In this document: positions 44,447-57,786 of the stretch, one piece after another | Numbering within the stretch: the stretch's first letter is position 1 | Layout of the letters: the number at the start of each line of letters is the position of its first letter | NCBI GenBank assembly: GCA_949318235.1 | Contig: OX439132.1 | Span: forward strand, 5,843,534 to 5,907,533 | Direction: 5' to 3' | From: Ecdyonurus torrentis | Taxonomy: Eukaryota > Arthropoda > Insecta > Ephemeroptera > Heptageniidae | DNA: 64,000 nucleotides | Position numbers and translations under genes: made by a program | Notes under the pieces: model-generated | What the model saw: the letters and a program-made list of their open reading frames with translations, nothing else | Databases searched by the model: none | Told to the model about the DNA's origin: nothing

Positions 44447-44450
<4 letters not shown>
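44435..44450 (-). repeat. Right terminal inverted repeat of the hAT element
   Basis: TAACTCGGCGCCTATG on the plus strand is the reverse complement of the left end except for one base, and is followed at once by a 70-base (TA)n tract. Confidence 0.85.

Positions 44451-44522
<72 letters not shown>
44451..44522. repeat. (TA)n microsatellite abutting the hAT right end
   Basis: About 36 TA units start at the base after the transposon terminus; a shorter TA run lies on the other side of the element. Confidence 0.97.
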
Positions 44523-44525
<3 letters not shown>

Positions 44526-44695
44526 CTACAAACGCGAAAAAAAATCTAGTAACACGCTTTTACTAATAATATTTATTTGTTGGGTGTCTTTTGCTCTGCT
44601 ATATGTTGTACAGCACAGTGATTTTGCAAAGTGATTTCTTTCACGATGAAAAATACCTCTGTTGCATACAGCATAGTTAAACTATACCGTAGTTA

Positions 44696-44801
44696 ACTCT
44701 TTCTATGCCACATAGAAATATGACAATATTAATATGACACCATTTCGTTCATTAAAGTCTCCATATAGAAATATATATTTTATTGTCATAGGGCATAGAG
44801 T
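44696..44801. repeat. Short hairpin element
   Basis: ACTCTTTCTATGCCACATAG faces ACTCTATGCCCTATGACAAT read inward from the right end; the flank is AAAATTTT as at 3,595. It may be a MITE. Confidence 0.35.
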
Positions 44802-45272
44802 AAAATTTTATATCACAACGTCCGTGCATATTCTTTTACACGAACATATTTTAAAAAAATTCTGAAAGATTTGTTTTAATGATTAATGATAATATATGCA
44901 GGACTCTCTTAATTACCCCTATCTATTAAATGAAATATACTTTGATTAAAAAAGCTGTGAAATACTTTATAATGGGTTTAATAATATATTTATAATTATA
45001 AATAATGACTAGACCAATGCTTGTTGTAATAATACAATGTTTCTATGAACTACCTGGGTCAATAAAATTTCTTAGTCTTATTCTACATATTATATAAAAT
45101 AATAAATGTACCCTATTTTTAACCAACGCATCTTTGCTACTTAATACAACAATCTCATTTTATAATTTCTATCTTGCGGATTTATAAAATTAGAACGGAA
45201 ACAATGAAAATACTTACACAATTTACTATAATAATAGTTATTTATGTATTTTTTTTCTTTTTGTAATAAGGA

Positions 45273-45316
<44 letters not shown>

Positions 45317-46109
45317 TTTACTATAAAGAAAAAAAGACCTTCATAAAACGTAATCAAAAATATAAGTTTAAGCATCAAGTTCAAGGAAATATTTAAAATT
45401 ATTCGTGCGTAATTTTACGGTAAATTAAAAATAAAAATATTGTTTTATAAACTTTGTACAAAAAAGAAGAAAAAAACGTGTTGTGTAATTGTACATTAAA
45501 GATAAATAATAAAATATATTAAGATGCGTTAAAGTAATAAATTTTTATATTTATTTCCATTAAAATTGCATATTAATATAAAATTGAAAAATAAAACGTA
45601 TAAAAAAGTGAAAATAATATTTTTATTATTATACTTAACGTATACATAAGTGATGTATATGATAATGAAAATCGGTTAGATAGAAGTAAAAGGTCGTACA
45701 TATATAAATAAAAAATACTCCACACAACTAAAAAAAAAAAAAAATTACACGCCTTATTACCTTTCAAAGTTGAAATAATAATAATATATAAAATGACACA
45801 AGTTTGGTTTTAATAAAAGCACTTATTGTGAAAGTTTTTTTTGTATTGTTTATTTTTAATAATTTTTTTTCTATATAACTTAATCATTAAAAATTGGAGC
45901 ACATTGTATTATTATAATAATGTTATATCTTTATATGTATGTTGTCAAAATTTATAATAAATAAAAAATATATATATAATATATTATTATTATTATTTCT
46001 TGTGCGTTTCTTGAGCTAAAAGTGTGTGATACAGTATATACATAAGTATATAATAGTATCACCATCAGTCGATCAACAAAAGCACCAAGTACTTTATATA
46101 TATATATAA
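44802..46109. other. AT-rich non-coding DNA
   Basis: Nothing beyond the A39 homopolymer. Confidence 0.5.
45276..45314. repeat. A39 homopolymer
   Basis: Pure A run. Confidence 0.96.
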
Positions 46110-46163
46110 AAACCACGCCCTAAATGTACACTGTACATCATGTTATGTACTTCAGTGACGTCA
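46110..46163. promoter_or_regulatory. CCACGCCC box and CRE pair
   Basis: CCACGCCC near 46,113, the palindrome-like TGTACACTGTACA, and TGACGTCA at 46,156 lie within 54 bases of AT-rich sequence. Confidence 0.25.
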
Positions 46164-47627
46164 CCAATAAATATATAGATATTATTATTATTTTATTAAT
46201 CAAGTGTTAAATCAATTTAACGTGGTTTTAATCTAATGTTAAAATCTTGTGTCAAGGATGCTGCTGCGCTTGAAACTTGATATAAAAAATATTTAGGAAA
46301 AAAAAAAGTGATGTCATCCATGTTATAAAAAGTCGACTGTTAAAATTTTTGTTTGAATTTCAAATTTCAATATTATATCGATAAAATACATTAGATGTCA
46401 CAACTTAAATTGTCTATTGCTGATGGGTAACTAGAAAAAAGAATATTAAATTTACTTATCATGAATTATAACTTTTGTATATAAATATAATATGTGTAAC
46501 CAATTTTTAAAACGTTAATGGATTTTGTAAATGGGTTGCTTATATTATGTCAAATCTAGCATTAAAATGTTTTATATTATACAAAAATGAACTGGATTTT
46601 GATAGCACTTGAATTAATGACTTGCAAATTTTAATTTTGATGGTAACATTTCACCGCAATAGAACAAATTAACCATTCAAAACTCATATTTTTAAATACA
46701 ATTTACATTTCCAAAAATTAATAATATTATAAAATATTTTTATTGTCAAATAATAAGAGTATACTATGATATATATTATATATACAATAAGAATGATTTA
46801 AAAAATAATAATATTATAATAAAAACACCCATTTATTATCTTAGTGAGTAGATCTTTGAAGCACAACAGACATAGACAAATCTCTTCAGTTATAAAATGA
46901 CTTTGCACAAATTCTCACGCCGGAAAAAAAAAACACATCACACACTTCATAATATAAATTATATCATTGTCAAAAGAGTTTATAGATGCAAAGAAAAAAA
47001 GAAAAAAAAAAAAAAAAAACGTTCAAAATGTAAATAAGTAAAGTAAAATTTTTACTATTATCTGTCAAAAATATCGGTGTCAAAAAGGTGTGTCTTTAAT
47101 GGGCTTCTTGTGCTAAAAACCACGCCTGTATATATTTTTTTTCCATTTCGTTAGTTAGTATAGATTATATATAGGAATACTGTGTTAATATATCAATCCT
47201 ATATGTATATATAGTGAAATAATGAGTATACTAAGGCTCATTTTTATATACTTTAGTTTTAACTTGTGGCTCATTTATTTTTTTATTTTTTCTCTGTATC
47301 ACACATTTTACAGAAATTTACACAAAATATACGATGTTCTTCTATTTGTTATCTATGTTTTGACCTTTTTTTTTAGATACATAATTCTTTCTTTTTTGTT
47401 ACTATAATAAATTCTTAATGCATACTTTTTTATTTTAAAAATTCATTAGTATTATTTTGGCAGATTAGGTAAAACCATAATTAGAACTTTAAAAAAAAAG
47501 TTAGAACCATCGAAAATCTCTTTAAGAAAGGGTCATGACTTTAATTTATAATAGAAAAAAATAATTAACTACCATTTTTTTCAGGGTTATATAAAAAAAT
47601 TATTATAACGAATATCCATATTTAAAA

Positions 47628-47633
<6 letters not shown>

Positions 47634-47697
<64 letters not shown>
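47634..47697. repeat. Compound (TA)n(CA)n microsatellite
   Basis: About 26 TA units continue into six CA units. Confidence 0.97.
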
Positions 47698-47753
47698 GAT
47701 CAATATAAAATATAAAAATATGCATTAATAATTATTCTTACCCTGATACATAA

Positions 47754-47870
47754 TCACGTGGTGTTCCAACAAGCGTACAATTAAAAATAATGTGTGCATG
47801 TGAGAACACGCCCACTCTCTTACTTTTATACTTTACTGACCTTCAAAATTGATCACGTGACATGACGTCA
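47754..47870. promoter_or_regulatory. E-box/CRE composite cluster
   Basis: Within 117 bases lie TCACGTGG (47,754), ACACGCCCAC (about 47,805), TCACGTGA (47,853) and TGACGTCA (47,863). The last two are only two bases apart. Such a group of C/G-containing motifs is very unlikely by chance at this base composition and suggests an enhancer. Confidence 0.35.
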
Positions 47871-48118
47871 GAAATATTATCATGCAATATCTCTAATGTA
47901 TATAATACTACATACCTCATTGCAATAACTCTCATATAGCTATCAATTTTTTATTATTATTATTTCCATTTATGTACATATGAAAAAGTGGTCAATAGTA
48001 ATTTGAAAATATAAGTTCATATTAAAATTTTGTGTTTCTACTTTTTTTTTATTATTATTAATTTTTAGATATTCAGGTATAAAAGTGAGAATATATAAGT
48101 GCAGCACCACAGCGTGTG

Positions 48119-48121
<3 letters not shown>

Positions 48122-48201
<80 letters not shown>
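48122..48201. repeat. (GA)n microsatellite
   Basis: About 40 GA units. Confidence 0.97.
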
Positions 48202-48203
<2 letters not shown>

Positions 48204-50462
48204 AAATAGATTTAAAAGCAACATTCAACATTCATTCTCATCTCCAAAAATATTTCATTTTCTACTATCTCAATTTTAAATGCAGTTTTCTATTGAAACA
48301 CAATATTTTTTTTTATTGAAATTGTCACTTCAAATGTTCTGCAATAATAATATTAATTTGACAAATTAAAACTATAGCTATACATATATAATAAATATAA
48401 ATCCACCTATCACAGCTATATAGCTATTATTTGCCTTTTTCTCAACACCTGTTGGGTTACTTACTTGTTGTTTTTGTATTTATTTTTTTGTCTTTTTCTA
48501 TATATGTACCACTAACAATTTAAACGCAATAAAGAACTATTATTATTATTATTATATTAGTATATAGGCAAAAGTATATAAACAAAATTTATATAAAGTT
48601 GCTTCATTTAAAAATATTTATTATTTAATTCCAAAAACAATCACCTGTTTTTCTATTTAAGACTTCATATAATAAAACACTTAATTTAATATTTAATATT
48701 TACAAAATTATAGACAATTATAAATTAAGCTTTTTAGCACCTATTAAAATATTAATATAAGGTTCCTGTTAATTTTATTTTTTTATAATATTCTCTTTGT
48801 TTACTTTTTTCTTTATGATTAAGATATTTAAATAAAAGGCTATTTTTTATCATTTAATTATTGAGGCGTTGAATTAAAGTTGACTCGTCCAATTAAGTTT
48901 TTGAAACTTTATGCACCTGCGCTTATATAGATAATAAATTTCTCATCACACTCTGTATTTAATATTTAGCCACTTTGCTGACCAAATTCAACACAACAAG
49001 CAAATTAAAATTAATGTCTATTTTATTTTTATCTTATAATCCTATATTAAGGAAATGCAGTCGGTTTCTTAACTGTTATGCAATATGAGTGAAGATATGA
49101 TATCTATACACTAAATTTTAATCCGTTTTCGATGTTTTTTACGTATAATTTTATTTATCTTGAGAAGAATCGATTTTTTTTAAATCTATATTGCATTTTA
49201 TTTAATTGGCTATGCGATAGTTATCATCATCATCATCAAAAAAAAATAACGTTTTTCTATAATTTCTTTTCCACTATACAATTTTATAGCTTTATTATTT
49301 TTCACACATTATATAATTATTTATTTTTTGACACTTATTTATTTAAGGAACTAAATTCCTTATGTTGCAAGGTTAAACCAAACAATAATTAATCAAACTG
49401 AATGAAGAGTCTATTTGACAAATATGTATGCTTGTTGATTTTTTTAATGTTCTTTCATTACTGAGATTTATATTTTCTTTTTTTTTTTTTAAATTTAAAT
49501 TTTTTTTTAGCAAAACATTGAATCTTACAACTTTCTTATGAAAAATTGTTTTTCTGTGCAAATAAAAGTGCTCGAAACAATAACAACAACAAAAAGGCGT
49601 ATGTAAACATTATATTGTAATGAAGCAAAAATTAATTTTGAAAAACTGTAAATCAAATGAGCTTTTTGCAGATCATAAAGTTATTGACAGTTATCGACTA
49701 AGTTGTATAGGGGGGAAATAATTTATTTTCAATAATTGAGTTTTGTAAATTTTCTATTGAGCGAAACACTTTGCTAGAATAATTTCCAACTATATGCTTT
49801 ACGATTGTGTAGGATTTAATAAGTAGATCAGTATACAAATATATAAAAATTTCATTTTATATTTTCACCGCAGTATTCTATAAGTTTGGTCCACATCTGT
49901 AATATAAGATATATAAAAAAAGCAACACACACGCCCACCATTTGACCCAAACGTACGTGAAAAAAAATATTATTATATTTCTTGGTCACTTAAGAAGAGT
50001 AAAAAAAAGCTTTCTTTATATTATTATACTCAGAGATATTTTTCAACACTTCTGTTCATAAAGGCGTATCCATTACTTTTATAATTTAGCTTTTCGACCT
50101 TATTGATCTTAAGCTTATTTTTTGTGAAGCGAGAGATTTAGATGATATTTATACCGACAGTGCACAAGGTAGCAAGGATAAAAATGTCTAATATTAAAAT
50201 AACCTTGGAAAAGTCTAATCCTTATAGCTTGACAATACCTATACACAAAAATCAAATGATCATAACTCTTTCGATATGTCCTTCTAAGTATATTATATTT
50301 TTGCCGCTTCATATTATTATTGACTAAAATAGTTTAAAGTACATTATAGTTTTTAATTTATTACTTAATCAAATTTAAGGACGAATTTTTTTTTTCATTA
50401 CAATATAAAATATCTTGGGTGTTAATAATGGTTATATAAGGTTTCTTAAGGTTAAATCTAAA

Positions 50463-50495
<33 letters not shown>

Positions 50496-51867
50496 CGTAA
50501 TGAGCTATAAATTAAACTTAGATTTTCTAATTGTAATTATAGACTTACTTTTATATAATAATATTTTGTACATGAAGAATTTTTTAACTTAAAAAAAATA
50601 AATTATATAGTTGCGAATAAGTTATTAATTATTACATTATCCATTGAAAACTGTTGTGTAATTACGGTATTTGATCGATTTGTTGTCTTTTTTTAATTTA
50701 TATTTAAAAAAAGAAAATTCACCATGCACTTGTTTCCAAGGGCACTCAAAGATGACTAAAGACAGTCTGAGTTATGTCCAAGTACGTTATATTTTACAAA
50801 TATATAACACCCAATTTTACGAACTTATGTAAATAAGTACAATAAACTGAATGCCTCTTTAAAGGACTGTTCTTCATCCAAATTTAAAGAACCTAACTTA
50901 AAACTATTTATTATAAGTAACTATAGTAAGTAACTAATCTATTTGCTTCCAATCCATACATATTAAATATATAATGCAAGCTACATTCTGGCCAATACAA
51001 GATCACAGATTTTTACAACTGGACGCACCACTTTTTCTCAGATTGACACCAAAATTTTACAGGTGATCACAAGGTAATTGAAGTTAATACATGTAACATT
51101 TTATTCCTATAACTTGATTAGAATCCAATCGTTTCTCTCGTTTAGTTTTAGCAATAGTTTATACATTTTATTATACACACATTGTGTGTTATATTATGGT
51201 ATTATAGTATTTGTAACGCCTTGCTTGCATTATTTCCACCATATATATGTTTTTATTGTACTTCTATTATGTAACTTTTTTTTTATTTGTCTATGTATTT
51301 TATATACGTTAATTGTATTTGGTGAAATAAATATGTAAAAATAAATATATTTATAATTATTATTCATATATAAACTGCATGCATGTTAGAACAACGTAAG
51401 CAAATGTATAAACTTTTCACTAAGTAAAAGAACGATGTATGTATAGATTGTTCTGTTCCAATTAATTATTCCCTTGATTGACGTGTAATTAATTTTCTAA
51501 GACATTTCTCACAATATTGATTTTCCAATACGATCTATCTATGTTTGAAAGCAAAGATTTTATAATATTATAGATTAATGCAAATTTAAGCATTGATGCG
51601 TATTAAATAAGAATGAACATGTATGCATCATTCTTTCAGCTTATATAGGCAGAAAGTAAAACAAATTAAAACGTTGTGCAACACAAGCGTTAAAATTTTG
51701 TCGTCATCTAAAATGAATAGTTTGAAACTTTGGAAATTTTATTTTCTGTACAGCCAATGTGACATTAAATTTTATTGTATTGCTTCATGGGAAAAATGTT
51801 TATTTGTTTAAAACTCGTGAATTATAATCTCGTAAAGTCATAGACCATATGAATCAACTTGTACTTT
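48202..51867. other. AT-rich non-coding DNA
   Basis: There is an A27 run near 50,469 and one ACACGCCCACC word near 49,930. No gene or element ends were recognised. Confidence 0.5.
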
Positions 51868-52095
51868 TTAATGTTTAAACACAAAATGGGATTTCCAACA
51901 CTGATGACAATTTTTACCAGAATATAAATGTGGCTCCACATTTGAGTGAAAATTTTGTAAAAATATGCTAAGTTTGCGTGATAGTTTCTGTTTCTAGGCA
52001 AAAATTAGTATGAAAATGTTGTGCGGGTTGCATAAATTAAATTTGTATGATTACTGGCTACAGCGCTTTTAGGTTTTGAATTTATGGGGTGACAA
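51868..52095 (+). repeat. Dispersed repeat with conserved GC-rich words, copy 2
   Basis: AAACACAAAATGGGATTTCC, ACAATTTTTACCAGAATATA, ATGTTGTGCGGGTTGCATAA and CTACAGCGCTTTTAGGTTTT occur in the same order as in the minus-strand copy at 8,235-8,520. No ORF is shared, so this is probably a non-coding part of a transposon. Confidence 0.65.
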
Positions 52096-53509
52096 ACTAA
52101 TGTTATTTATGTCAGTCTGATCAAGTGTTTTATGGTATAAATGTTTATTCTTTTCTTCTGGTTTATGCCTTTAATGTATAGTATTTTAAAAGTGTCATAA
52201 GAGTAAAATTTTGAATCACAAGCTTTTTATCTTCACAAAAATTAACATTTTCACAATTTATATGTTATAACATTTTCTCACGTGGATAAAACTTTCCTTG
52301 CATACTTATGTCAATAATATAAAGGTGAATTGAAGATCATACTTCATCATAATGGCAGACTCATTAACTTGAAATAATTATCCTCGTAATTATGATTTAT
52401 ACTTATTCATTTATCATAATAATGAACACACATTATTTTTATATATTTTTTCAAAAAATAAAAAAATAAAAGATCTTCGATGATGCTATAGCACTGTCAA
52501 CACACCATGATGAAGTGGAGTGAAAATAATAATAATAATAAAAAGTGAGTCGTATCAGTCTTAAGGTCAATTAAATTATTAATTATTTCTTTAAAGGAAA
52601 GTATTGTTAATATTTCATCATTTGAGTGGCATTTTGATTTTTATTTTCTTAAATTCTGACAATTTTTTTTTACATAAAAAAAAGAGAAATTCTTTTAAAA
52701 ACTTATGTATAAACAAACAAATAAATAGGATTTATAATAGATTTTTTTTTAATTTTTTTTTTTAATTTAATATGAAAACATTGAAGTAAAATATTTTATT
52801 TTCCACCTCCTCTTTCTTAATAAATCAATCTTTTAATTTCTCCAGCGACAATTTTATTAGTTTGTAATTTAAAATTTAGAAAAAATGTTAGATATTATGA
52901 TTTTCATTTTCCAATCATGGAAATAACTTAATGCACTATTCTTTTTTAAATAAATTGTTTAAAACCGTTCTCTCATTAAATGTTACACGATTAAGGTAAT
53001 ATTATGTCGTGGTCCAAGAAACAAAAATGTACTGTAAAAATTTGTTATAATAATGTTATAAAAATAAGTTTATTTATTTATATATGCAACAATATACAGG
53101 CGTTTAAAAAATAATAGTTTCAATTGTAGCTTTCAAATTGATGATATTACAATTTTAAATCGAACTTTATATAAAATTTATTAAAGTAATTTAATTTTAT
53201 TGTTCACTAAAAAAAAACTACTTCAAATTTAAAATTGTAAGCACTACAAGAACTTCTCATAACAAAGTATTATAAATTTACATATTGGTATGTATATCCT
53301 TGTTTATAGTTAAATTATTATTTTTGAAAGTTGACATTCTATATATATGTCTATATGACACTTGAAAATTTTATTTCACTTATGCGATCAATGCCATGAT
53401 AAGTAAAGTATGACTTCCTTCTTCATAGTAAACATTATTTATTGATAATACTAAAAAATTTAAATCTATATTTTATTATGTAAAATAAATTTTGTGTATA
53501 GTTTATTTG
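52096..53509. other. AT-rich non-coding DNA
   Basis: Nothing recognised. Confidence 0.5.

Positions 53510-53550
<41 letters not shown>
53510..53550. repeat. A41 homopolymer
   Basis: Pure A run, 160 bases before a T46 run; the two could pair as a long A-T stem. Confidence 0.97.
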
Positions 53551-53553
<3 letters not shown>

Positions 53554-53709
53554 AAGCGTTGACACAAATGGAAAATTTTCTTTTGACTTTATGCAGAATT
53601 GTATTATGTTTCTCATAATAAAATTACAATTGAAAGATAAGTATATATAGAACACTGATTATAATAACCTCTACAACAGTATGAAACTAGTTGCCAGCAT
53701 AAGGGAGGT

Positions 53710-53710
<1 letters not shown>

Positions 53711-53756
<46 letters not shown>
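53711..53756. repeat. T46 homopolymer
   Basis: Longest homopolymer seen in the window; complementary partner of the A41 run upstream. Confidence 0.97.
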
Positions 53757-53758
<2 letters not shown>

Positions 53759-53914
53759 CCCTGCAACATAATAATGTTGTTAAAAAGAGGTCTCAAAATT
53801 TTCCAATTCAGTTATACATATAATACAACATTTGTTTATACAACCCTACAAAAAGTCTTGTTAAAAATATCTCAAACTACAAGTTGAATGGGATGACAGA
53901 CTTTCAACATTCTT

Positions 53915-54233
53915 AAAGGAATAGAATACATTGAACAAAAAACATGTCTAATATCCTAACATACCTAAATATCAACGTTGATTTGACCGGAGTCATTGAT
54001 TTCTTATTTATTTTCCATTTACAAAATGTCAGATGCATGTTTATGACGTCGCAGTTTACTAGTTCACGCGTGCGGAAACAGGCAAGCTGTGACGTCATAA
54101 ACATGTAGCTGTCATTTTGTGAATGAAAAATAAATTAGAAATCAATGACTCCGGCCAAATCAACGTTGATATTTAGGTATGTTAGGATACTATAGACATG
54201 TTTTTTTTTTTGTTCAAAGTGTTCTATGCCTTT
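53915..54233. mobile_element. Foldback (long-TIR) MITE, copy 2
   Basis: About 319 bases are related to the copy at 42,415. The arms begin AAAGGAATAGAATACATTGA and end TGTTCTATGCCTTT, and again carry ATCAACGTTGAT and the CCGGAGTCATTGA/TCAATGACTCCGG pair. The central part is longer and itself palindromic, with CATGTTTATGACGTCGCAG facing CTGTGACGTCATAAACATG. It includes one perfect CRE (TGACGTCA) at 54,090. Confidence 0.8.
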
Positions 54234-55047
54234 CATAAGTAATAACGTTATTTGAAAAATGGCATTTTTAACCGTAAGTTTTATAGTTAAATTTTTGTAC
54301 AAATTAAATAATATATAAATAAACTCATGTCCAATAAGCAGAAATTATTTATGTCTCTTAAAAAAAGGTCAATTGATCATTTGTTGCAATTACAGTCGAT
54401 AAAAATGATTTCGCAAAATGCATTATTTGTATTTCTCAACATATATATACATATAGATGTGCTTTTATATTGCCAATGGCTGAATAAATAATACAAATTT
54501 AGAGCAGTCACGTAATAAGAATGTTTTATTCCAAGACAATTCCTATTATTTATTGATGTAAGTATATATATACGTGTGTATAGAATTCCTTATTCGCTAA
54601 CATTCTTTCCAACAATATTATAGACTTCATGGTAGTTGATCGCGCAGTAAATGTCGATAATTACGTTGTTTGTTTATTAAAGCTATATGTAAGAGAGTGA
54701 TTACTCATTTCAAGCACACTCACTCAATCATCAAACGGCACATTTTTTTTCTTGATTTTTTTCTTTCTAGTTTTTCATTTCCATATAATAGCAAAATGTT
54801 ATAACGGAAGAAAGAAAAAAAAATGCATTAAAAAAAGTAATCCTATTTATGTTTTTATCTAAATAGGAAGTATTATATAAAAAGCCAAAGGCATAATGTT
54901 TAACCTTTCCATTAGCATTTTTAATTTTATTATAATTTAAGATTGACACTTTTCGTTACTTTCAGATTTCTAAAACAAAACACAAACAAACACAAAAAAT
55001 TATTTTGACACCTATGCATTTATTTAACAGTTTTTAACTGTTTTATC

Positions 55048-55050
<3 letters not shown>

Positions 55051-55080
<30 letters not shown>
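55051..55080. repeat. T30 homopolymer
   Basis: Pure T run. Confidence 0.95.
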
Positions 55081-55087
<7 letters not shown>

Positions 55088-56361
55088 GATAGGTTTGTTG
55101 ATTTGATGAAATCTCTTTTTGTTTACAGTAGTTATTCATGCATATCGGAATTCTAAAACAAAAAAAAATCATTTTTAATTACACACCATCAATGCGTTAC
55201 ATTCTTTATTTAAAAAAAATCAAGATAAGAAAATTATTTTACTAATAAATTATTAAAAATCTGTCAAGATCTTTAAATAAGACATTTTATGAATTGGAAA
55301 AAGGTATAGAGAAAATATTTTTCATTATGAAGAAAATATTAATTTGAAGAAAATTTTATTGCCTGTTTTTAACATTTTCAAATCATCATTTTATTTATTA
55401 TTATTATTATTTTGTGTGTGATATCTTAGAAAACTTTTTTCAAATTTAATATTTTCATTCACAAAGCAAAAATTTCTCAACACTCCTTAAAATTAGATTT
55501 GAATTAGCAAAGTAATAAATAAATTTTATTTAAGTTATAATAATAAATACTAATAATTTTTCTTTTAAAACCTTATTCATAATTCTTAGAAAATAATATA
55601 ATTTTTACAATGCGTTATAATATTCGAAAAGATTTAATTTTGTTACACGAATGTTTAAATTATATTTTAAAGAAAATTTAAACGAATATTATAGTCTTTT
55701 ATTTAAGTCTATTATATTATAGACATATGGGGCCTAGTTAGCATTTCAATAGTTTTTATCTCCGGGTGGCTCGCCTTATAGACCCCCCTCCCCCCACACT
55801 AACTTCTTCATCTTTCCTTTCTTGATACTTAGATCACTTCTGTGTTATTGTCGCATCGCATGGTCACCGTTTATTTTGAAGACGCTTGTGCAATGGATTT
55901 TACTGACCGTTCTTTTATATTATAATACAATCGTTCATGAGACTTTATAGTTACGTCATCACATTTAATACTTGCATTGTACCTACACATACATTAATGC
56001 TTCTAAATTCAAGTATTCACTTATTCTCAAGTATACGGTATACCTAAATTTGAAGTATGAATTGACTGTGGCATAATTTTTATCATATTTGATTTATCGA
56101 CTTCTATATAAGCGTTACTGCATATAGAAATATGCTATTTTTTCAGCAACATACATTTATTACAATATTAAAATTACAATATATTTTATGATATATACTG
56201 CATGCATGAAATGCATAATAACATAATGCAACCATAACTTAATTATTTATGCAGTTCGAATTCAGCAACATTTATGCTCTACAAATGCAAAATAAACTAC
56301 GTAATTTCGCAATATCATAAAATTTTATACTTTTATATGCACACAATTGCAGATTTAAAAA

Positions 56362-56514
56362 ATGTCAGTGGACTCCAGTATAATAAAGGAGAGTATAATC
56401 CGCATAAAAAATAACGCTTTAAGGTTAGACTGTGCTCAACATGGGGTACCTCCCACCGGACATTTAGCTCATTTACCTGCTTATTTAATTTATTTACACC
56501 CTGAAAACTTTTAA
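56362..56514 (+). other. Possible 50-codon small ORF
   Basis: The frame starts MSVDSSIIKESIIRI, contains LDCAQHGVPPTGHLAHLPAYL and ends HPENF. It has balanced amino-acid composition and a locally higher G+C than its flanks. An acceptor-like TTGCAG lies 10 bases before the ATG. I do not recognise it; it could be an exon fragment, a transposon relic or chance. Confidence 0.15.
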
Positions 56515-56586
56515 AATTAGGTTTATTTTCATATTTAAAAATAATAATGAACGAATTTATTTACGAGTGTCGCTGCGTAATCGTGA

Positions 56587-56589
<3 letters not shown>

Positions 56590-56620
<31 letters not shown>
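56590..56620. repeat. (CT)n microsatellite
   Basis: About 15 CT units. Confidence 0.95.
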
Positions 56621-56623
<3 letters not shown>

Positions 56624-57758
56624 GTTAGAATGTGATTAAAAAATTCAGTTAAATTTATTTTCTTCTTATAACGTACTTTTATTTTAAGTACAAGAAGTTA
56701 CATCGTATAAAAATTTTACTTTGTAAAAAGAAGAAGGAAAAAAAAAATTGCATACCAAATGAAAATAAATTCGACCTTAACTTTCACAGATTTGTATTTT
56801 TGTTAATTTCTTTGAAACATTTTGCACAAAGTTACTTAACAAAATCTTTGCAAAATTTACCGCTATTGTAATTAGCATTTTGTGTTAATTATTATAAAAT
56901 GTCGTGGTTAAAAAAAAGTCATGAGTCATGGTTAAAAAGTTATTAATAGGTAAATTTTTTGGTACATAAATATTAATAAATAAATATTTATATTTAAAAA
57001 AAAAATCAAGTAAATTTTCTTCCAAACCATGTTCAATTCTTTTTTATTAGGAATATAAAAGTCGTAAATTTGTTATTGGAATTTTGCCATTTTATTTTAT
57101 GTTCATTAAAAAAAAAAAAAAAAAAAATCGTAGTTTATAATATGTTAGATGGACGTTTTTTTTTTTTTTTTTCTCTCTTTCATCGAAAGGAAAAAGAAAA
57201 AAAATCTTTGAAAAATTAAGTAAATATAATTTAAGTTCTGATAGTCCTGGATAATTAAAAAGTATAAACCAATTAAGAGCTCCTATATTATTAATAACAA
57301 CGCATATATTAATATGCCGGTCAGTTTATATTTAAACAAATTTTTTTGGCCTTCAGGTTATGAATATATAAGATAATTTGCAATTTAATTTAAAAAACTA
57401 AATAAGAGCTGCGTTCAAAGAAAAAAAAAGTGATCAGTAACGATACTTTCTATATTATACGGAAGAAAAAACACTTAAGCCCGCACAATTTTCTATATGT
57501 GACCGTCTGGACTCGACAGTAAAAAAAAAAAGTAGTCAACCCTATCGTAAGTTCTAATCTTAAATAATTATGTAAATTTTTACTTGTAATGTCGTACTAA
57601 TGTATAATATAAAGAGAGAAAACCATTACCTAAAGGTGTAGTGTATAATATTAATAACACTATATAGGATTTTTTTTTCAATTTTTATAAGTCGTATTTT
57701 GTTTTAAGTTTTCTATAATAGCCCCTGAAGCATACGTCACATAAAATAAATTAATGGG

Positions 57759-57786
57759 GAAAAAAAAAAAAAAAAAAAAAAAAAAA
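57759..57786. repeat. A28 homopolymer
   Basis: Pure A run after GGGG. Confidence 0.95.

Larger units (their letters stand above)
42729..44450 (-). mobile_element. Decayed hAT-family DNA transposon, about 1.72 kb
   Basis: The ends form terminal inverted repeats matching at 15 of 16 positions: CAGAGGCGCCGAGTTA at the left and, read inward on the minus strand, CATAGGCGCCGAGTTA at the right. A CA-G-AGGCG start is typical of hAT elements. Both flanks are TATATATA, compatible with the 8-base target duplication of hAT, though the site is a (TA)n tract so it cannot be told from the microsatellite. Just inside the left end lies a G/C-rich stretch able to fold (GGGGGGCAGCGCCCCCC), and the right end has GCTCGGGCATCGCCCAAGC. 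The interior carries a relic of the transposase N-terminal zinc finger on the minus strand and no intact transposase, so the copy is dead. Confidence 0.8.
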
